64,000 nucleotides of DNA from Bacillus sp. B15-48 (GCF_016879755.1 NZ_WOFU01000009.1:62001-126000), one strand, 5' to 3'. Positions 39,505-48,703 are shown, numbered from the stretch's first letter. Numbers and translations are program-made. The notes: a model not told the origin generated them from the sequence alone.

Positions 39505-39677
39505 CGGATCTACATGTGGTGGATCGGTTGAGCAATGAAAAATATCTTTACCATTTGAAAAAGGTGCCTGTACCGATTGTGCTAGAGGTGTTAATGGACT
39601 TGGGGATAGGCACCTTGTTAAGTATGGAGAGGTATTATAAAAGGCAATTAGAAGAAACTAGAAAAAAAGAGCATTAG
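39505..39677 (+). pseudogene. Unidentified C-terminal fragment
   Basis: Reads ADLHVVDRLSNEKYLYHL then KKVPVPIVLEVLMDLGIGTL and MERYYKRQLEETRKKEH. Its first bases resemble sequence near 21815. No start or ribosome site. Family not recognised. Confidence 0.35.
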
Positions 39678-39901
39678 CTTAATGCATAGCAGTGGTCTTT
39701 CAATAGGGAAATAATTAATAGTTTTTCCAGTATGTAAGATTTATATTAGTCTATATTTTATTTTCCTACTGTTTATTACGTATAATAGTTCTTCCAATTT
39801 GAAGAAAAACCAATATTTGAAAACTCGATGATATCCTCTTATTCATAAATAAGTGCTTCTATGTCAATATTAAATCTGTTGCCCTCAGTTCTCGATAATG
39901 A

Positions 39902-40062
39902 TCATTGAATAATATAGATTGCAGCAAATATAAATTGATTATCTAAATGCATCGCATCAAACCATACTGTACCTGTTTGATTCCAGAAGTAATAGTATAC
40001 ATCAATTGAGTCAAAATCTTCGGTTGGTTTTACTTCTGCAGCGACGTGCTGCCAGCCCTTTT
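39902..40062 (-). pseudogene. Fragment of a large surface or RHS/WapA-like protein
   Basis: GWQHVAAEVKPTEDFDSIDV then YYYFWNQTGTVWFDAMHLDN resembles the jelly-roll repeats of Bacillus wall/RHS proteins (G-T-V-W-F-D motif). No start, and a stop shortly after. Likely remnant of a deleted toxin or surface gene. Confidence 0.4.
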
Positions 40063-40099
40063 TTCGTTGGATTTTCTGAATTTTTTAGAAGGAAAGAGA

Positions 40100-40210
40100 A
40101 TGAAATGTAGAGGATGTAATAAGACGGTTAGGGTAAATGAAAAAAAGCACAATGAACGCTGGGGATTTTGTTCATCATGCTTCAAAGCGTATAAAAATGG
40201 TAAAAAATAA
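40100..40210 (+). CDS. 36-residue zinc-ribbon small protein
   Basis: Starts 5-6 nt after AAGGAAAG. MKCRGCNKTVRVNEKKHNER and GFCSSCFKAYKNGKK give two CxxC pairs 18 residues apart, a one-finger zinc ribbon with basic ends. Too short to assign; DNA or RNA binding is a guess. Confidence 0.5.
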   Translation: MKCRGCNKTVRVNEKKHNERWGFCSSCFKAYKNGKK

Positions 40211-40249
40211 AGTGGAGCAGCTAATAATCAATTTTTCCTTTATCAACAA

Positions 40250-40745
40250 TAGGCACGACTCTAAACTCATCTTAAGCGTTATATATGTGGCACCTCACCC
40301 CTCAAATCGTTTCCGCTCCGTCAACAACTCATCACTGAAGTCACGAGCTTGTGAAGGCAAAAATCGCCTCCTGGTATCAACAGCCCAATATACGCCCGTT
40401 GGCATACCGATTCAATCACCTCATTTAAAAGGTGAACTGTTTGACGAGGAACCAAGCGAACCCCGTATTGATACTCACATGCGCTTGGCTATCGCAACAT
40501 GTAACGGTTATTTGTTCGTGTTGCTTGAACATTTTACGATGCAGAGCTTTTCCTGCATCAACCCTATATGTTCAGTTTTCAAAGAACAATTTCTAGTTAT
40601 ATTATATAGCATGTATAATGTGGGATACAAAAAATTTAGTTGACATGTCGGATACTTAATCTAGTACAAAATCTCGCTATTTTCTAGCACTAGACCGCAT
40701 CCGAAGGCGATTCATCTCATGACTGAAGTCACGAGGGTTCTCGCC
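40250..40745. mobile_element. Non-coding IS605/ISC-like relic
   Basis: No transposase or nuclease gene remains. Both edges carry the hairpin word ACTGAAGTCACGAG (40334 and 40721); the right one is embedded in GGCGATTCATCTCATGACTG ... GGTTCTCGCC, typical of IS200/IS605-type ends. The left 82 bp (40320-40401) match 22738-22819 in inverted orientation. The structured interior could be a relic of an omega-RNA-like transcript. Element class is uncertain. Confidence 0.55.
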
Positions 40746-40822
40746 TATTACCTAAAAGAATCGCCATTGTACAACATATACAAGTGCACCTTCTTTCAGA
40801 AAATTCCTACTTTAAAGAGCTA

Positions 40823-41107
40823 TCAACGATTCCAACCGTTCACAAAATTAGTGCCATTCCAACCATTCACACAATTAGAACATCTGGGATCGGCGGCAAC
40901 AACACAGCTACAGTTTACACAGCGAACACAACGCCCACAACGTCCACCACAAGAACAACGGACACAACGGGTACAAGCGACACAACGGACACAAAATACG
41001 GCTTGAGGGGCTAGAGGATCTTGAATCTGATAACCAATAGGGGTTAAATCACCCACTTGGAATTGATCCATTCCCAACATTTGTAGGTCATTTTGAAAAT
41101 TTTGCAT
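40823..41107 (-). CDS. Heterocycloanthracin/sonorensin-type TOMM precursor peptide
   Basis: 94 residues from the ATG 7 nt after GAGGAGG; a 14-residue extension lies before the ribosome site. The leader (MQNFQNDLQMLGMDQFQVGD, then LTPIGYQIQD) matches the heterocycloanthracin leader type. The core holds 13 cysteines at 39, 42, 45, 48, 51, 53, 57, 60, 63, 66, 68, 76 and 79, mostly in C-x-x-C steps with Val/Arg/Gly between. The tail repeats NGWN (CVNGWNGTNFVNGWNR). Cysteines are expected to become thiazoles by the YcaO/SagB enzymes encoded 1.25 kb upstream on the same strand. Arg-rich spacing differs from the Gly-rich family norm. Confidence 0.88.
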   Translation of the reverse strand: MQNFQNDLQMLGMDQFQVGDLTPIGYQIQDPLAPQAVFCVRCVACTRCVRCSCGGRCGRCVRCVNCSCVVAADPRCSNCVNGWNGTNFVNGWNR

Positions 41108-41474
41108 TTTTTTCCTCCTCTTAGTAATTATCATCAGGTAACAACACAAGAATAGAGAGTGGGAACCGTTATTCTTATATAAATAAAACAGATTACTTTT
41201 CCTCTCTTTAACAAATTATGGTTTCTTTAGGTAGCTGTTACTGATATTACAGCCCATTTCGCGCTCAAAGTGCCTAATAGTTTAATTCTCAATAAAAAAG
41301 CGAGTAAGAGGAGATTATAATTCTCGCCTACTTCTTAAACCACCTTACGACAGTTTGTCTAACAAAAAATTAAAAAATCTAAAAATACATTAATTAGACT
41401 ACATGTTAGGATTATTTTTAAACAAATACGTATTAAAGAGACTATTCCTCTCTAAAGAAAATTCTCACTTAGGA

Positions 41475-42010
41475 TTTAGTTTTCTAGATGAATAGCCTGA
41501 AGGCTCACACCATAAGCACGAAATCATTATCAGAATGGAACCTACGGGCCACACTACTGGTTACCATTGGCTTATTGGCTAAAAGAACAGGAAATAAAGG
41601 TTGTGGTTGTGACTACAGCCCATATGAAGAATCAAAGGAGCTTGACGACAACTCCCCTACCAAAAATGAAGTAAAAGATGCAAGAGTCATATCACGGCTC
41701 ATTGAGGATGGCTGTTATTCTGAGACTCATTTATCTGAAGGAATCTATCATACCTTCGTAAGGGGATGAACCTGTAGAATCAGACATGAAAGACCTTCAG
41801 TCTATTCAGGGGAGCGTTCAACGGTGGATTGAACAGAACTTCTCTAAGTACACAAAGGTCTTTGGTGATTGGGAGGAAAAAGCTTCATAACAAATTTCGA
41901 ATGGGTGCCCGGATGAAATCATCCAATGCTTGGAAGAAAAGATTCTTACCGAAATTCGGAGAAGTAAAACGGCTCTTTAAAGAGAGTATCGAGCACTTTA
42001 AGCAAGAACT
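41475..42010 (+). pseudogene. IS110-family transposase relic
   Basis: SKELDDNSPTKNEVKDARVI, SRLIEDGCYSETHLSEGIY and SIQGSVQRWIEQNFSKYTKV recall the N-terminal DEDD domain and following region of IS110 transposases. The reading frame breaks several times and the C-terminal half is missing or unrecognisable. Sequence beyond ~41900 (FLPKFGEVKRLFKESIEHFK...) is not assignable. Confidence 0.6.
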
Positions 42011-42250
42011 AGAAAAATATAATTTTGATTTTAGTAATACGTGGTTAAACATGCGGATAGGTGGCTTGCATTACGACCGTTTTCAAGACAATATTAGCTT
42101 TAAGTTCTCTAAAAAAAGAAAAGAAGTTCATTGAATTGAAAAAGTATATTATCCTTCGGTACAAAAAATATCATAGATTTTCCAAAAAAACTAAGTTTGA
42201 GAAACTATTGCTTTCATTTGGATATAACTATATAATTATACAGTAAAAGA

Positions 42251-42281
42251 CAGTAGAAAGTTTGAATCAAACTTTCTACTG
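42251..42281. terminator. 31-bp perfect palindrome, operon terminator
   Basis: CAGTAGAAAGTTTGA-A-TCAAACTTTCTACTG, a 15-bp stem on a single-base spacer, 78 nt past the SagB stop. It probably ends the maturation operon, leaving the precursor gene under its own promoter. Confidence 0.65.
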
Positions 42282-42358
42282 CTTACCTAATTTAAATAAT
42301 GGACTTTTTCAGTGCCCTCCAAACTTAGGTTGAGGACCTTTGTCCCTTGATAAACTTC

Positions 42359-43939
42359 CTAGGTAAGCAAACTACCTTTTAACCAGGCCCTAGGACGGTA
42401 TGGACCCACTGGGATTTGAATCAAGCTGGTTTTTTCTTTCGAATCTATCCTGTAAAGTTTATCACATTTTTTTGAATCAAACCCTAGTAGTGGATGCCCC
42501 CCCATTCCTAAGGCACACGACACCAAAAGCAGGCGTTGCACGAGAATACCCGCTTCCATCTGTTGAATGCGATATCCTCTATATCCTAAGTACTCTTTGA
42601 GATGACCTTTGTCACCAACGACATGCATACAGAGCGGAACTTGATAAAGGTTCACATTGGGCAATATTAATCCATTTTGTAAAAATTTCCGGTAATCCCC
42701 CTGGGTTATTTTCTTAAGTGCATGAACGCAATTCTCATAAGCGTAGACACCATTTGGAACTCCCTCCACGTTATAAAAGCAGCCATACAAAGTAACACGA
42801 TTCTCCTCATTTCCATGTATATCGTCAAGGTCATTCTGATATGAGAAGGAAAAGGTTTCTTTCAATAAAGTGGATAATTGTATTTGACTCACTTTTCCTA
42901 TTATAAAATCGATATCAGGAGAATACCGCTTTCTGCTAACTGATGCTAGATCATACGATAAGCCCTTCGTAATTGGCAGGAAGGTCAACTTCGTACCTAA
43001 AGAACATTTCACACTATCAGTTTTTTTTATTTTTACAAATGACCGAGTTGTTTCAAACATTGATGCTTCATTAAGTTTTCTCAGCATCGGATAATCAATA
43101 ACCCTCTTTGAACGGTTATAGGAAGGGTGCATTAACAACGGCACTTCACGGCACAATTCACTGGCAGAAACAATTTCTTTTCTATTATCGTTTTCACCGC
43201 ACTTAATTGAATAATTAATAGATAATGGGATAATCGCATACACACTTTCTTCCTGTTCGGATAGTCCAAGTAAATGATTGATAGACCGATCAAGAAATTG
43301 GTAGCATACACGTGAAGAGAATCCCATTTGACTGGATACTTCTAACAATTGCCCGATTAACACACCGGCATCTAAACCTTGAAGCCTGTAAGAAAAATTA
43401 TTATACTTATAGAAATTTTTCCAAAAAACAGTCGAGACAAATACGGTGCAGAAACAGTCAGAAATATCACAGCCATTTTTTAGACTTCTGGATAAGTAGG
43501 AATCATAATTTCCTTCTCTGAGTAATTTAAGGCGGTGATGTGCCACATCGTAATGGTAAACTCCCTCTTGTACACTCTCCAATTTTATATAAACGTATAA
43601 TTCATTTGGATACAACGCTCCTCCAGACGGAACAAATCTACGTAATGACTGGGTATAGTTTACTCCTTCCTCCTTGTTTTCTTCGTTTAAAACAGTTTGA
43701 GAGTATTGTGTAAGGCCATATACATACCATAAGAGTTGGCCAAGCTCTGCTAAGCTGGGGGCTACATAAGCATCTCGTTTCTCGATTAATAACGGTACAT
43801 ATTGGGTAAGCATGATCTCTGATAAGCCATAATACAGTTTATAGGGAAGTGGTGCGTCTTCCCAATCTACTTGCCAATCTGGCGGAAAGACTTTACCCGT
43901 GTCGAAGTGCAGGTCATGTAGAAATCTTTCTAACTCCAA
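42359..43939 (-). CDS. SagB-type azoline dehydrogenase (double nitroreductase domain)
   Basis: 526 residues from a TTG after AGGAGGT; an in-frame ATG 60 nt up lies before that site, inside the YcaO gene. Two nitroreductase-like halves: the first with RRFVPSGGALYPNELYVYIK and SYRLQGLDAGVLIGQLLEVS, the second with RVTLYGCFYNVEGVPNGVYA and RIQQMEAGILVQRLLLVSCA. These are SagB/McbC-family features. The FMN enzyme oxidises thiazolines to thiazoles after YcaO cyclisation. The start lies 22 nt after the YcaO stop, in one operon. Confidence 0.9.
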   Translation of the reverse strand: MELERFLHDLHFDTGKVFPPDWQVDWEDAPLPYKLYYGLSEIMLTQYVPLLIEKRDAYVAPSLAELGQLLWYVYGLTQYSQTVLNEENKEEGVNYTQSLRRFVPSGGALYPNELYVYIKLESVQEGVYHYDVAHHRLKLLREGNYDSYLSRSLKNGCDISDCFCTVFVSTVFWKNFYKYNNFSYRLQGLDAGVLIGQLLEVSSQMGFSSRVCYQFLDRSINHLLGLSEQEESVYAIIPLSINYSIKCGENDNRKEIVSASELCREVPLLMHPSYNRSKRVIDYPMLRKLNEASMFETTRSFVKIKKTDSVKCSLGTKLTFLPITKGLSYDLASVSRKRYSPDIDFIIGKVSQIQLSTLLKETFSFSYQNDLDDIHGNEENRVTLYGCFYNVEGVPNGVYAYENCVHALKKITQGDYRKFLQNGLILPNVNLYQVPLCMHVVGDKGHLKEYLGYRGYRIQQMEAGILVQRLLLVSCALGMGGHPLLGFDSKKCDKLYRIDSKEKTSLIQIPVGPYRPRAWLKGSLLT

Positions 43940-43961
43940 TGTTACACCTCCTACTTCCCTA

Positions 43962-45899
43962 TTATGGGAACGGATGGGGATGGGGATTAAGCTGTTCATA
44001 CAATAATGGTTCCTTCATAAACCCTAGTTGCATGGGCACATTAAGTACCCTCGTAAATCCTTTTACACGGGTAAGGTGATGCCCAAATGTCATCGGCAGC
44101 ATTCCTGGAATCAATACCTTTACACAGAATAATCCATTTCGTTTGGTGATTGGTGTTGTTTGGTCAACCACAATGACCTCAAGGTTTAACTTGCGAAACT
44201 TCTGAAGAATTTCTTGAAGATCGTCCTTTAAGTCTTTATTGCTCGGTGCCGGCTTAAATTCCTCAGCAAACGTACGTAAAGGACGAGTATTATCCAACAA
44301 AAAATTCAATCGTTCCTCTGCTTCTCGTAGACCGTACAGCATACCATGGTCCTCCATAGTACGTACTGCGAACGGCTCTTGTAGCATCTCTTCATATTTC
44401 TGACGATTTACCTCCAATTTTTCATCATCCCTAAACATCATTCCTGCAAGTTCATAAATCGCACTTTTTACAGCTCTTACTGGATTAGGGTTAGCTCCGG
44501 CTGCACAAATGAGGTTAACTCCCTTGGATTTTCTGTTTTTTGCCACTCCCCACACACTTGGAATCTCATGTTCCATCGTCGAATTGTAAAAATAAAGCTC
44601 ATAATCCGTCACCTCACGTACACGTTCGACCATTAACTGTAATTCTTTATCGTTAGAAGAACCAAGGTCAAGACGAGGAAGAGGAAGCCTAGCATACCAG
44701 GTTAACAAGAACGAATCTCGCTCGATTACCTCCATTATGGCATGGAAAATGGCTTCCTCTAAACTCCCACCTAATGCACATCCATTCGAAGTTTCATAAA
44801 CAAAACCCTCTCTATTCCCCAAACTATAATAAGCGAGTGACTCCGGGACCAGAATAGAACGTTCTTGTAAAAATGAATAACCCCAGACCCAATTCATTAA
44901 ATCATCAGGATGAAACGGTTTAAACGGGAAATGAGCTTTAGCGTAATGTTCCTTCTCATGTAACCCTACTCTTGTAGGATTTAGTGCTATATTTTTTAAA
45001 TTATGATAACTATCACGAACTACCCTCCTTTTGCCTTGGAGACCAAATCCGCAATTTCGCTCCAAACCTTCCAAAATAGCAATTAGTTCACTCAGTTCAT
45101 AAGAACTAGACCTTCCCGCCACTCCCTCATTCTCTTCAAATAATGGCAAATTTACATAGACATCAGCAAACGGTAACGTGAAATCTTGAATTTTACTATT
45201 CATAATCCCAGTACGATTATCAAGATAATCTTGAACTAACACTGCTTTCAATTCATCCATCGAACGGCAACGATAACCATCACCATTAATTTTCGGCCTA
45301 GATTCTAACCTAATTTCAGCTAATTCCGATGTATCATCAGGTAACGAGCTGCAAATCGGGCACAATGGATCCGGCAAGAAAAGGTGACTAGAACTTGTTA
45401 ACGTTCTTAGGTTTGTTATCAAAACTCTTTCTTCTAATTTATTGGGTTCGTTTTGAAGAATACTCTGCACCTCGTTACATATTAAGGTTGCCATTTGCGA
45501 TAGGCCCGTACGTGATGCCCATGCATCTAGTTGTACACCTTCTCCTGCTGACATTCTTACCTGAAACTCCCTTTCTCGGCGCTCCGAGCTAGCTATCGTG
45601 CGCCGTATGTCAGCACAACGAGAACATCCTGATTTATCAGGGCGTACAAATGGACCAATTATTCCTTCCCCAAACGAAACGAAACCTCTAAGCCAGGGGA
45701 TACCTGTGGCCCTAAATCTTTCTTCCGCTTTTTGATGAATCGATGGATACCATCCATCGTGCAGCACAATAGCTAATTTTGGTTCGCCTGAAACCTCTTC
45801 TAATATATTTTGACGCCTTACAAAATATTGATTAGACAATTGATCATATACGAAATCGGCTAATAAACCTTGTCCGGTAATTAAAATATTAGCAGCCAT
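43962..45899 (-). CDS. TOMM cyclodehydratase: E1-like/YcaO fusion
   Basis: 645 residues. Residues 1-~200 resemble the E1/ThiF-like partner of TOMM synthetases, with zinc-type cysteine pairs (SGCSRCADIRR, DPLCPICSSL). Residues ~240-645 are YcaO: ATP-site stretches GCALGGSLEEAIFHAIMEVI-ERDSFLLTWYARLP and EVIVVDQTTPI. The C-terminus NPHPHPFP gives the PxPxP tail of azoline-forming YcaO enzymes. It uses ATP to cyclise Cys (and Ser/Thr) of the precursor to azolines. Start ATG overlaps the upstream stop (TAATG), so translation is coupled. Confidence 0.93.
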   Translation of the reverse strand: MAANILITGQGLLADFVYDQLSNQYFVRRQNILEEVSGEPKLAIVLHDGWYPSIHQKAEERFRATGIPWLRGFVSFGEGIIGPFVRPDKSGCSRCADIRRTIASSERREREFQVRMSAGEGVQLDAWASRTGLSQMATLICNEVQSILQNEPNKLEERVLITNLRTLTSSSHLFLPDPLCPICSSLPDDTSELAEIRLESRPKINGDGYRCRSMDELKAVLVQDYLDNRTGIMNSKIQDFTLPFADVYVNLPLFEENEGVAGRSSSYELSELIAILEGLERNCGFGLQGKRRVVRDSYHNLKNIALNPTRVGLHEKEHYAKAHFPFKPFHPDDLMNWVWGYSFLQERSILVPESLAYYSLGNREGFVYETSNGCALGGSLEEAIFHAIMEVIERDSFLLTWYARLPLPRLDLGSSNDKELQLMVERVREVTDYELYFYNSTMEHEIPSVWGVAKNRKSKGVNLICAAGANPNPVRAVKSAIYELAGMMFRDDEKLEVNRQKYEEMLQEPFAVRTMEDHGMLYGLREAEERLNFLLDNTRPLRTFAEEFKPAPSNKDLKDDLQEILQKFRKLNLEVIVVDQTTPITKRNGLFCVKVLIPGMLPMTFGHHLTRVKGFTRVLNVPMQLGFMKEPLLYEQLNPHPHPFP

Positions 45900-47869
45900 T
45901 AGGATTCCCCCTCTCGTACTTGAACTCCAAACACACCTGCCAGCTTCTTTTTTAAAAAAGGTTCAGCTGAAAAATCATATACAAATAACCGTTTGCTATT
46001 TTGGTTTAAAACCTTAATGGAAGATTGTAATAGTTCCAATTGTGTCAAGTCATTACAAGAAGGGATTTGAAGTGTAGTTTGAAGATTAATTTGAAGTTTA
46101 GTTTCTTGTTTTTTCGATGACTCTGTCTTTTCCCTCACTAGAGAATTAACATTGTTTTGAGTATTCATAAGTGCCTGTTTCAATGCCCTCCGTAAGGCCA
46201 TTGTTTTATTTAAACCTGTACTAGTATACCGATTGCCATGCGTCCTTACCCATATCACAGGGAAGCCAAGTATCTTATTTTCCAAACCGATTGTCGTTGT
46301 ACCATTTAAGCTAGTTAGTGCATTTAAATAAAACCTGCATTGTTTATCTTCTATCCGCCCCATTTGGATATGGATAATAGGATTCAGTTGATCAAACCTT
46401 CTTTTCCTCAATTCCTCATCTAAATAGGATTGCAAGCCACGACAAACAGCCTCTTCAATTGTTTCCCCTGCACCAATGCCGATAAACCCTTCTGGTATGT
46501 GTGCACGAGCATCATTCTTCTCACCTCTGAATCCATAGACCAGTTGTGAAACATACATTTCAATACCAGTCAGTCCTGCCTCCCTTTTTGCCTCTTCATG
46601 TGTAAAACCGGAACAGATCACCTCCGGTAGCAGCTCTGCCGGTCCTTTAGATATTGGGTTTACTACTTGGATATAACACTGAGAGAGGGGAAGCTGTTTT
46701 AAGTTGCGTTCCTCCCAAGCATGGAAAATACCTATCTCTTTAGAAGTTAATTGTCCAAAATATTCGAAAACATTACTTGACAGGTCATTTCGGATTGATT
46801 GTTGTTCGATCCTTAAATCAAGATCTTCAATCTGTTTAGGTATAACTCTTCTAGACGTGACTAGCGGATGTGTGATGAATGACATCCAGTTTCCTTCTAG
46901 TGTGTCAAGATTAAGCTGATAAATTTGATTTCTCTGATTTGAATCTGCTATTCCTGTGGCCTTCTTGAAAAATTCGAATACAACGATATTTGCCAAAATC
47001 GATCCTGCTATTAAAGAAAGTTGGTGAGACTGCTCATCTTCTTTTAAAACAAATCGATGAATCCGACGCCATGCAGACTCCCAGCACCCCTCTGATTCCG
47101 GATGGACTAATGGACCAACGAACCCCGCTTTCTTTATACATATGGCGGATAGGAATGACTTCTTTTCCTCTTTGCATACTAAATTAAGATTCCTTAATTC
47201 ATTTACATTACCATCCGGTGACACATAGAGAATCCAATCATAAGGCTGCACTGTTTGTTTCCAAAAACTCCTTTCTGCCTCTTTTTCAAACGACACCTCT
47301 GTTACTTCCACCTCAGTGTCATCACTTTTAGCGTTCTGCACCAACTCATTAATTCTAAGCCTATTTGTTGGTATTGAAGAACTCGTTACTATGAAATGGT
47401 GTTTAGGAAGTCCAGACTCAATTAATGCAGAAATCAATGAAACTAAAAATGGACCATATCCGACAGCCAGAACTTTAGCCTGACGGTATTCTTGAAAACG
47501 ATACCCACCAGAGTCGGTAAAATTCTCGATAAATTCAATTTGAGAAGCATATTTTGCTAGAACGGTGCTATTTAATTGATGAGGAATATCTTGACTTGCA
47601 TCCCGAACAAAGCCATTGTTATACAAAATTTCTCCAATCTCATAAACCCTGTCTCGATATGAGGCTGTTAATCCTTCTGTCAAGTCTGCTAATGTCCGCT
47701 CCCCATTAAACATCGGCATCAATTTTTCAATCCACTGATAAATGGTATCACCTTTCATTTGGAATGAGTTTACGTTATTTCTAAAATACACACCGCCACC
47801 TTGTGAATCAGGTTGATAAAATGTATCCCTTTTTACTTTTAGACGTGAGTATGAGTTCAATTTAGACAT
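45899..47869 (-). CDS. ThiF-like TOMM maturation protein
   Basis: 656 residues with an excellent ribosome site (AAGGAGG). The N-terminus (NSYSRLKVKRDTFYQPDSQG-GGVYFRNNVNSF) and a Rossmann-like middle (AKVLAVGYGPFLVSLISALI, YDWILYVSPDGNVNELRN) fit the 'putative thiazole-containing bacteriocin maturation' family next to heterocycloanthracin YcaO genes. The C-terminal part (CSGFTHEEAKREAGLTGIEM, GIGAGETIEEAVCRGLQSYL) looks like a degenerate YcaO-like segment. It is the promoter-proximal gene and probably binds the leader peptide or assists YcaO; that role is inferred. Confidence 0.87.
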   Translation of the reverse strand: MSKLNSYSRLKVKRDTFYQPDSQGGGVYFRNNVNSFQMKGDTIYQWIEKLMPMFNGERTLADLTEGLTASYRDRVYEIGEILYNNGFVRDASQDIPHQLNSTVLAKYASQIEFIENFTDSGGYRFQEYRQAKVLAVGYGPFLVSLISALIESGLPKHHFIVTSSSIPTNRLRINELVQNAKSDDTEVEVTEVSFEKEAERSFWKQTVQPYDWILYVSPDGNVNELRNLNLVCKEEKKSFLSAICIKKAGFVGPLVHPESEGCWESAWRRIHRFVLKEDEQSHQLSLIAGSILANIVVFEFFKKATGIADSNQRNQIYQLNLDTLEGNWMSFITHPLVTSRRVIPKQIEDLDLRIEQQSIRNDLSSNVFEYFGQLTSKEIGIFHAWEERNLKQLPLSQCYIQVVNPISKGPAELLPEVICSGFTHEEAKREAGLTGIEMYVSQLVYGFRGEKNDARAHIPEGFIGIGAGETIEEAVCRGLQSYLDEELRKRRFDQLNPIIHIQMGRIEDKQCRFYLNALTSLNGTTTIGLENKILGFPVIWVRTHGNRYTSTGLNKTMALRRALKQALMNTQNNVNSLVREKTESSKKQETKLQINLQTTLQIPSCNDLTQLELLQSSIKVLNQNSKRLFVYDFSAEPFLKKKLAGVFGVQVREGES

Positions 47870-48226
47870 TCAGTACCTCCTTATCTAATCGTTCCTATAT
47901 GCTCTATGATTTTATGTACTTATATTTGTCTATTATGATTAATTAAAAAAAGCACCCTTGCAGCAAAATATGCAACACAACGGAGACAACGCGAGGACAT
48001 AGGTACTTTTGGATGTTGTTATGTCAGGTTGCCAAGAGGGAGGAGAAAGAAGGTCAGCCTCATCCAAAAGACTCCTTATAAAATTTATTATTTACTATTC
48101 AACTTGAACAAGGAAAATGATTCTTTGGTTTGAATTAAACATTGTTTTTAGTAAGTTGCCTGCGTAGCAATTAAAAAAGCCCTGCATGACTGTCTAATAT
48201 TCACTGCAAGGCTACATTTTGTCGCT
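47870..48226. promoter_or_regulatory. Upstream region of the TOMM operon
   Basis: No intact gene. It should hold the operon promoter. Around 47950-48010 the minus strand can encode MSSRCLRCVAYFAARVLF, sharing CLRCV-type spacing and near-identical DNA (GTTGTCTCCGTTGTG) with the precursor core; it may be a decayed precursor copy. Confidence 0.35.
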
Positions 48227-48312
48227 TTACTCTTTAATCGTTTCTACCATTTCAGTAAAGTCGTACTTTTCATTAACAATATCAACAACAAAATCTTTAG
48301 TGTCTTGGGGTC
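48227..48312 (-). pseudogene. Short C-terminal gene fragment
   Basis: Reads DTKDFVVDIVNEKYDFTEMV then ETIKE and stop. The upstream part is cut by the MITE-like element that follows. Family not recognised. Confidence 0.35.
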
Positions 48313-48315
48313 ATG

Positions 48316-48420
48316 GTGAATGTATAAAGCATTTTACGATAAACAAAAAATATTAACCATATTTATCCATTAGATTTAAACTTTGGTCTTTTACTTATCG
48401 ATAAGGCTTTATACATTCAT
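48316..48420. repeat. ~105-bp MITE-like inverted-repeat element
   Basis: Ends GTGAATGTATAAAGC and GCTTTATACATTCAT are inverted copies, with ACGATAA/TTATCGAT continuing the match (~25 bp each). AT-rich centre, no gene. It lies between a gene fragment and a small intact gene. Confidence 0.6.
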
Positions 48421-48439
48421 TTAGGTTAGTGATCGGTTA

Positions 48440-48703
48440 CTACCGAATAACATTACCCCAAGGATCCACCAAATAACAATTAATTACACCCGGGTCACTG
48501 CAACAGTATAAAAAGTCCCCATCTTGACGCCCCATATATTCGCAGTTTGGATCTAAAAGAAGATCTTCAATATCCCTTCTAGGAATACCGTGAAGAGGAC
48601 GAGGGGGTAAAAAAATCCCAGTAGGAGTACCAAAAGGAGGGCGAGGGGGGTGAGAGGCTCCAAACGTCCATTGTCCCCACATTGGATTTAAATAGGTCAA
48701 CAT
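48440..48703 (-). CDS. Pro-rich small protein with C-terminal cysteines
   Basis: 87 residues; AGGAG sits 10 nt before the ATG. N-terminal half is Pro/Gly/His-rich (GASHPPRPPFGTPTGIFLPP, RPLHGIP). The C-terminal half carries four Cys (DPNCEYMGRQDGDFLYCCSD, VINCYLVDPWGN). It lies ~570 nt upstream of the TOMM operon, same strand. Not recognised; could be a spore-surface-type or accessory protein. No TOMM leader is visible. Confidence 0.55.
   Translation of the reverse strand: MLTYLNPMWGQWTFGASHPPRPPFGTPTGIFLPPRPLHGIPRRDIEDLLLDPNCEYMGRQDGDFLYCCSDPGVINCYLVDPWGNVIR

Noticed and set aside
40137-40643. 168-codon plus-strand frame
   Set aside because: It runs from a real small zinc-ribbon gene in another frame through the IS605/ISC-like relic; no start signal and no coherent protein.
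40719-41014. Two plus-strand frames rich in Thr/Gln/Arg repeats over the TOMM precursor
   Set aside because: They are the antisense of the cysteine-repeat core; low complexity comes from the repeated codons, and no ribosome site is present.
40250-41350. CRISPR-like repetition in ACAACG-type words
   Set aside because: The periodicity is from cysteine/arginine codons of the precursor peptide, with no spacer-repeat structure.
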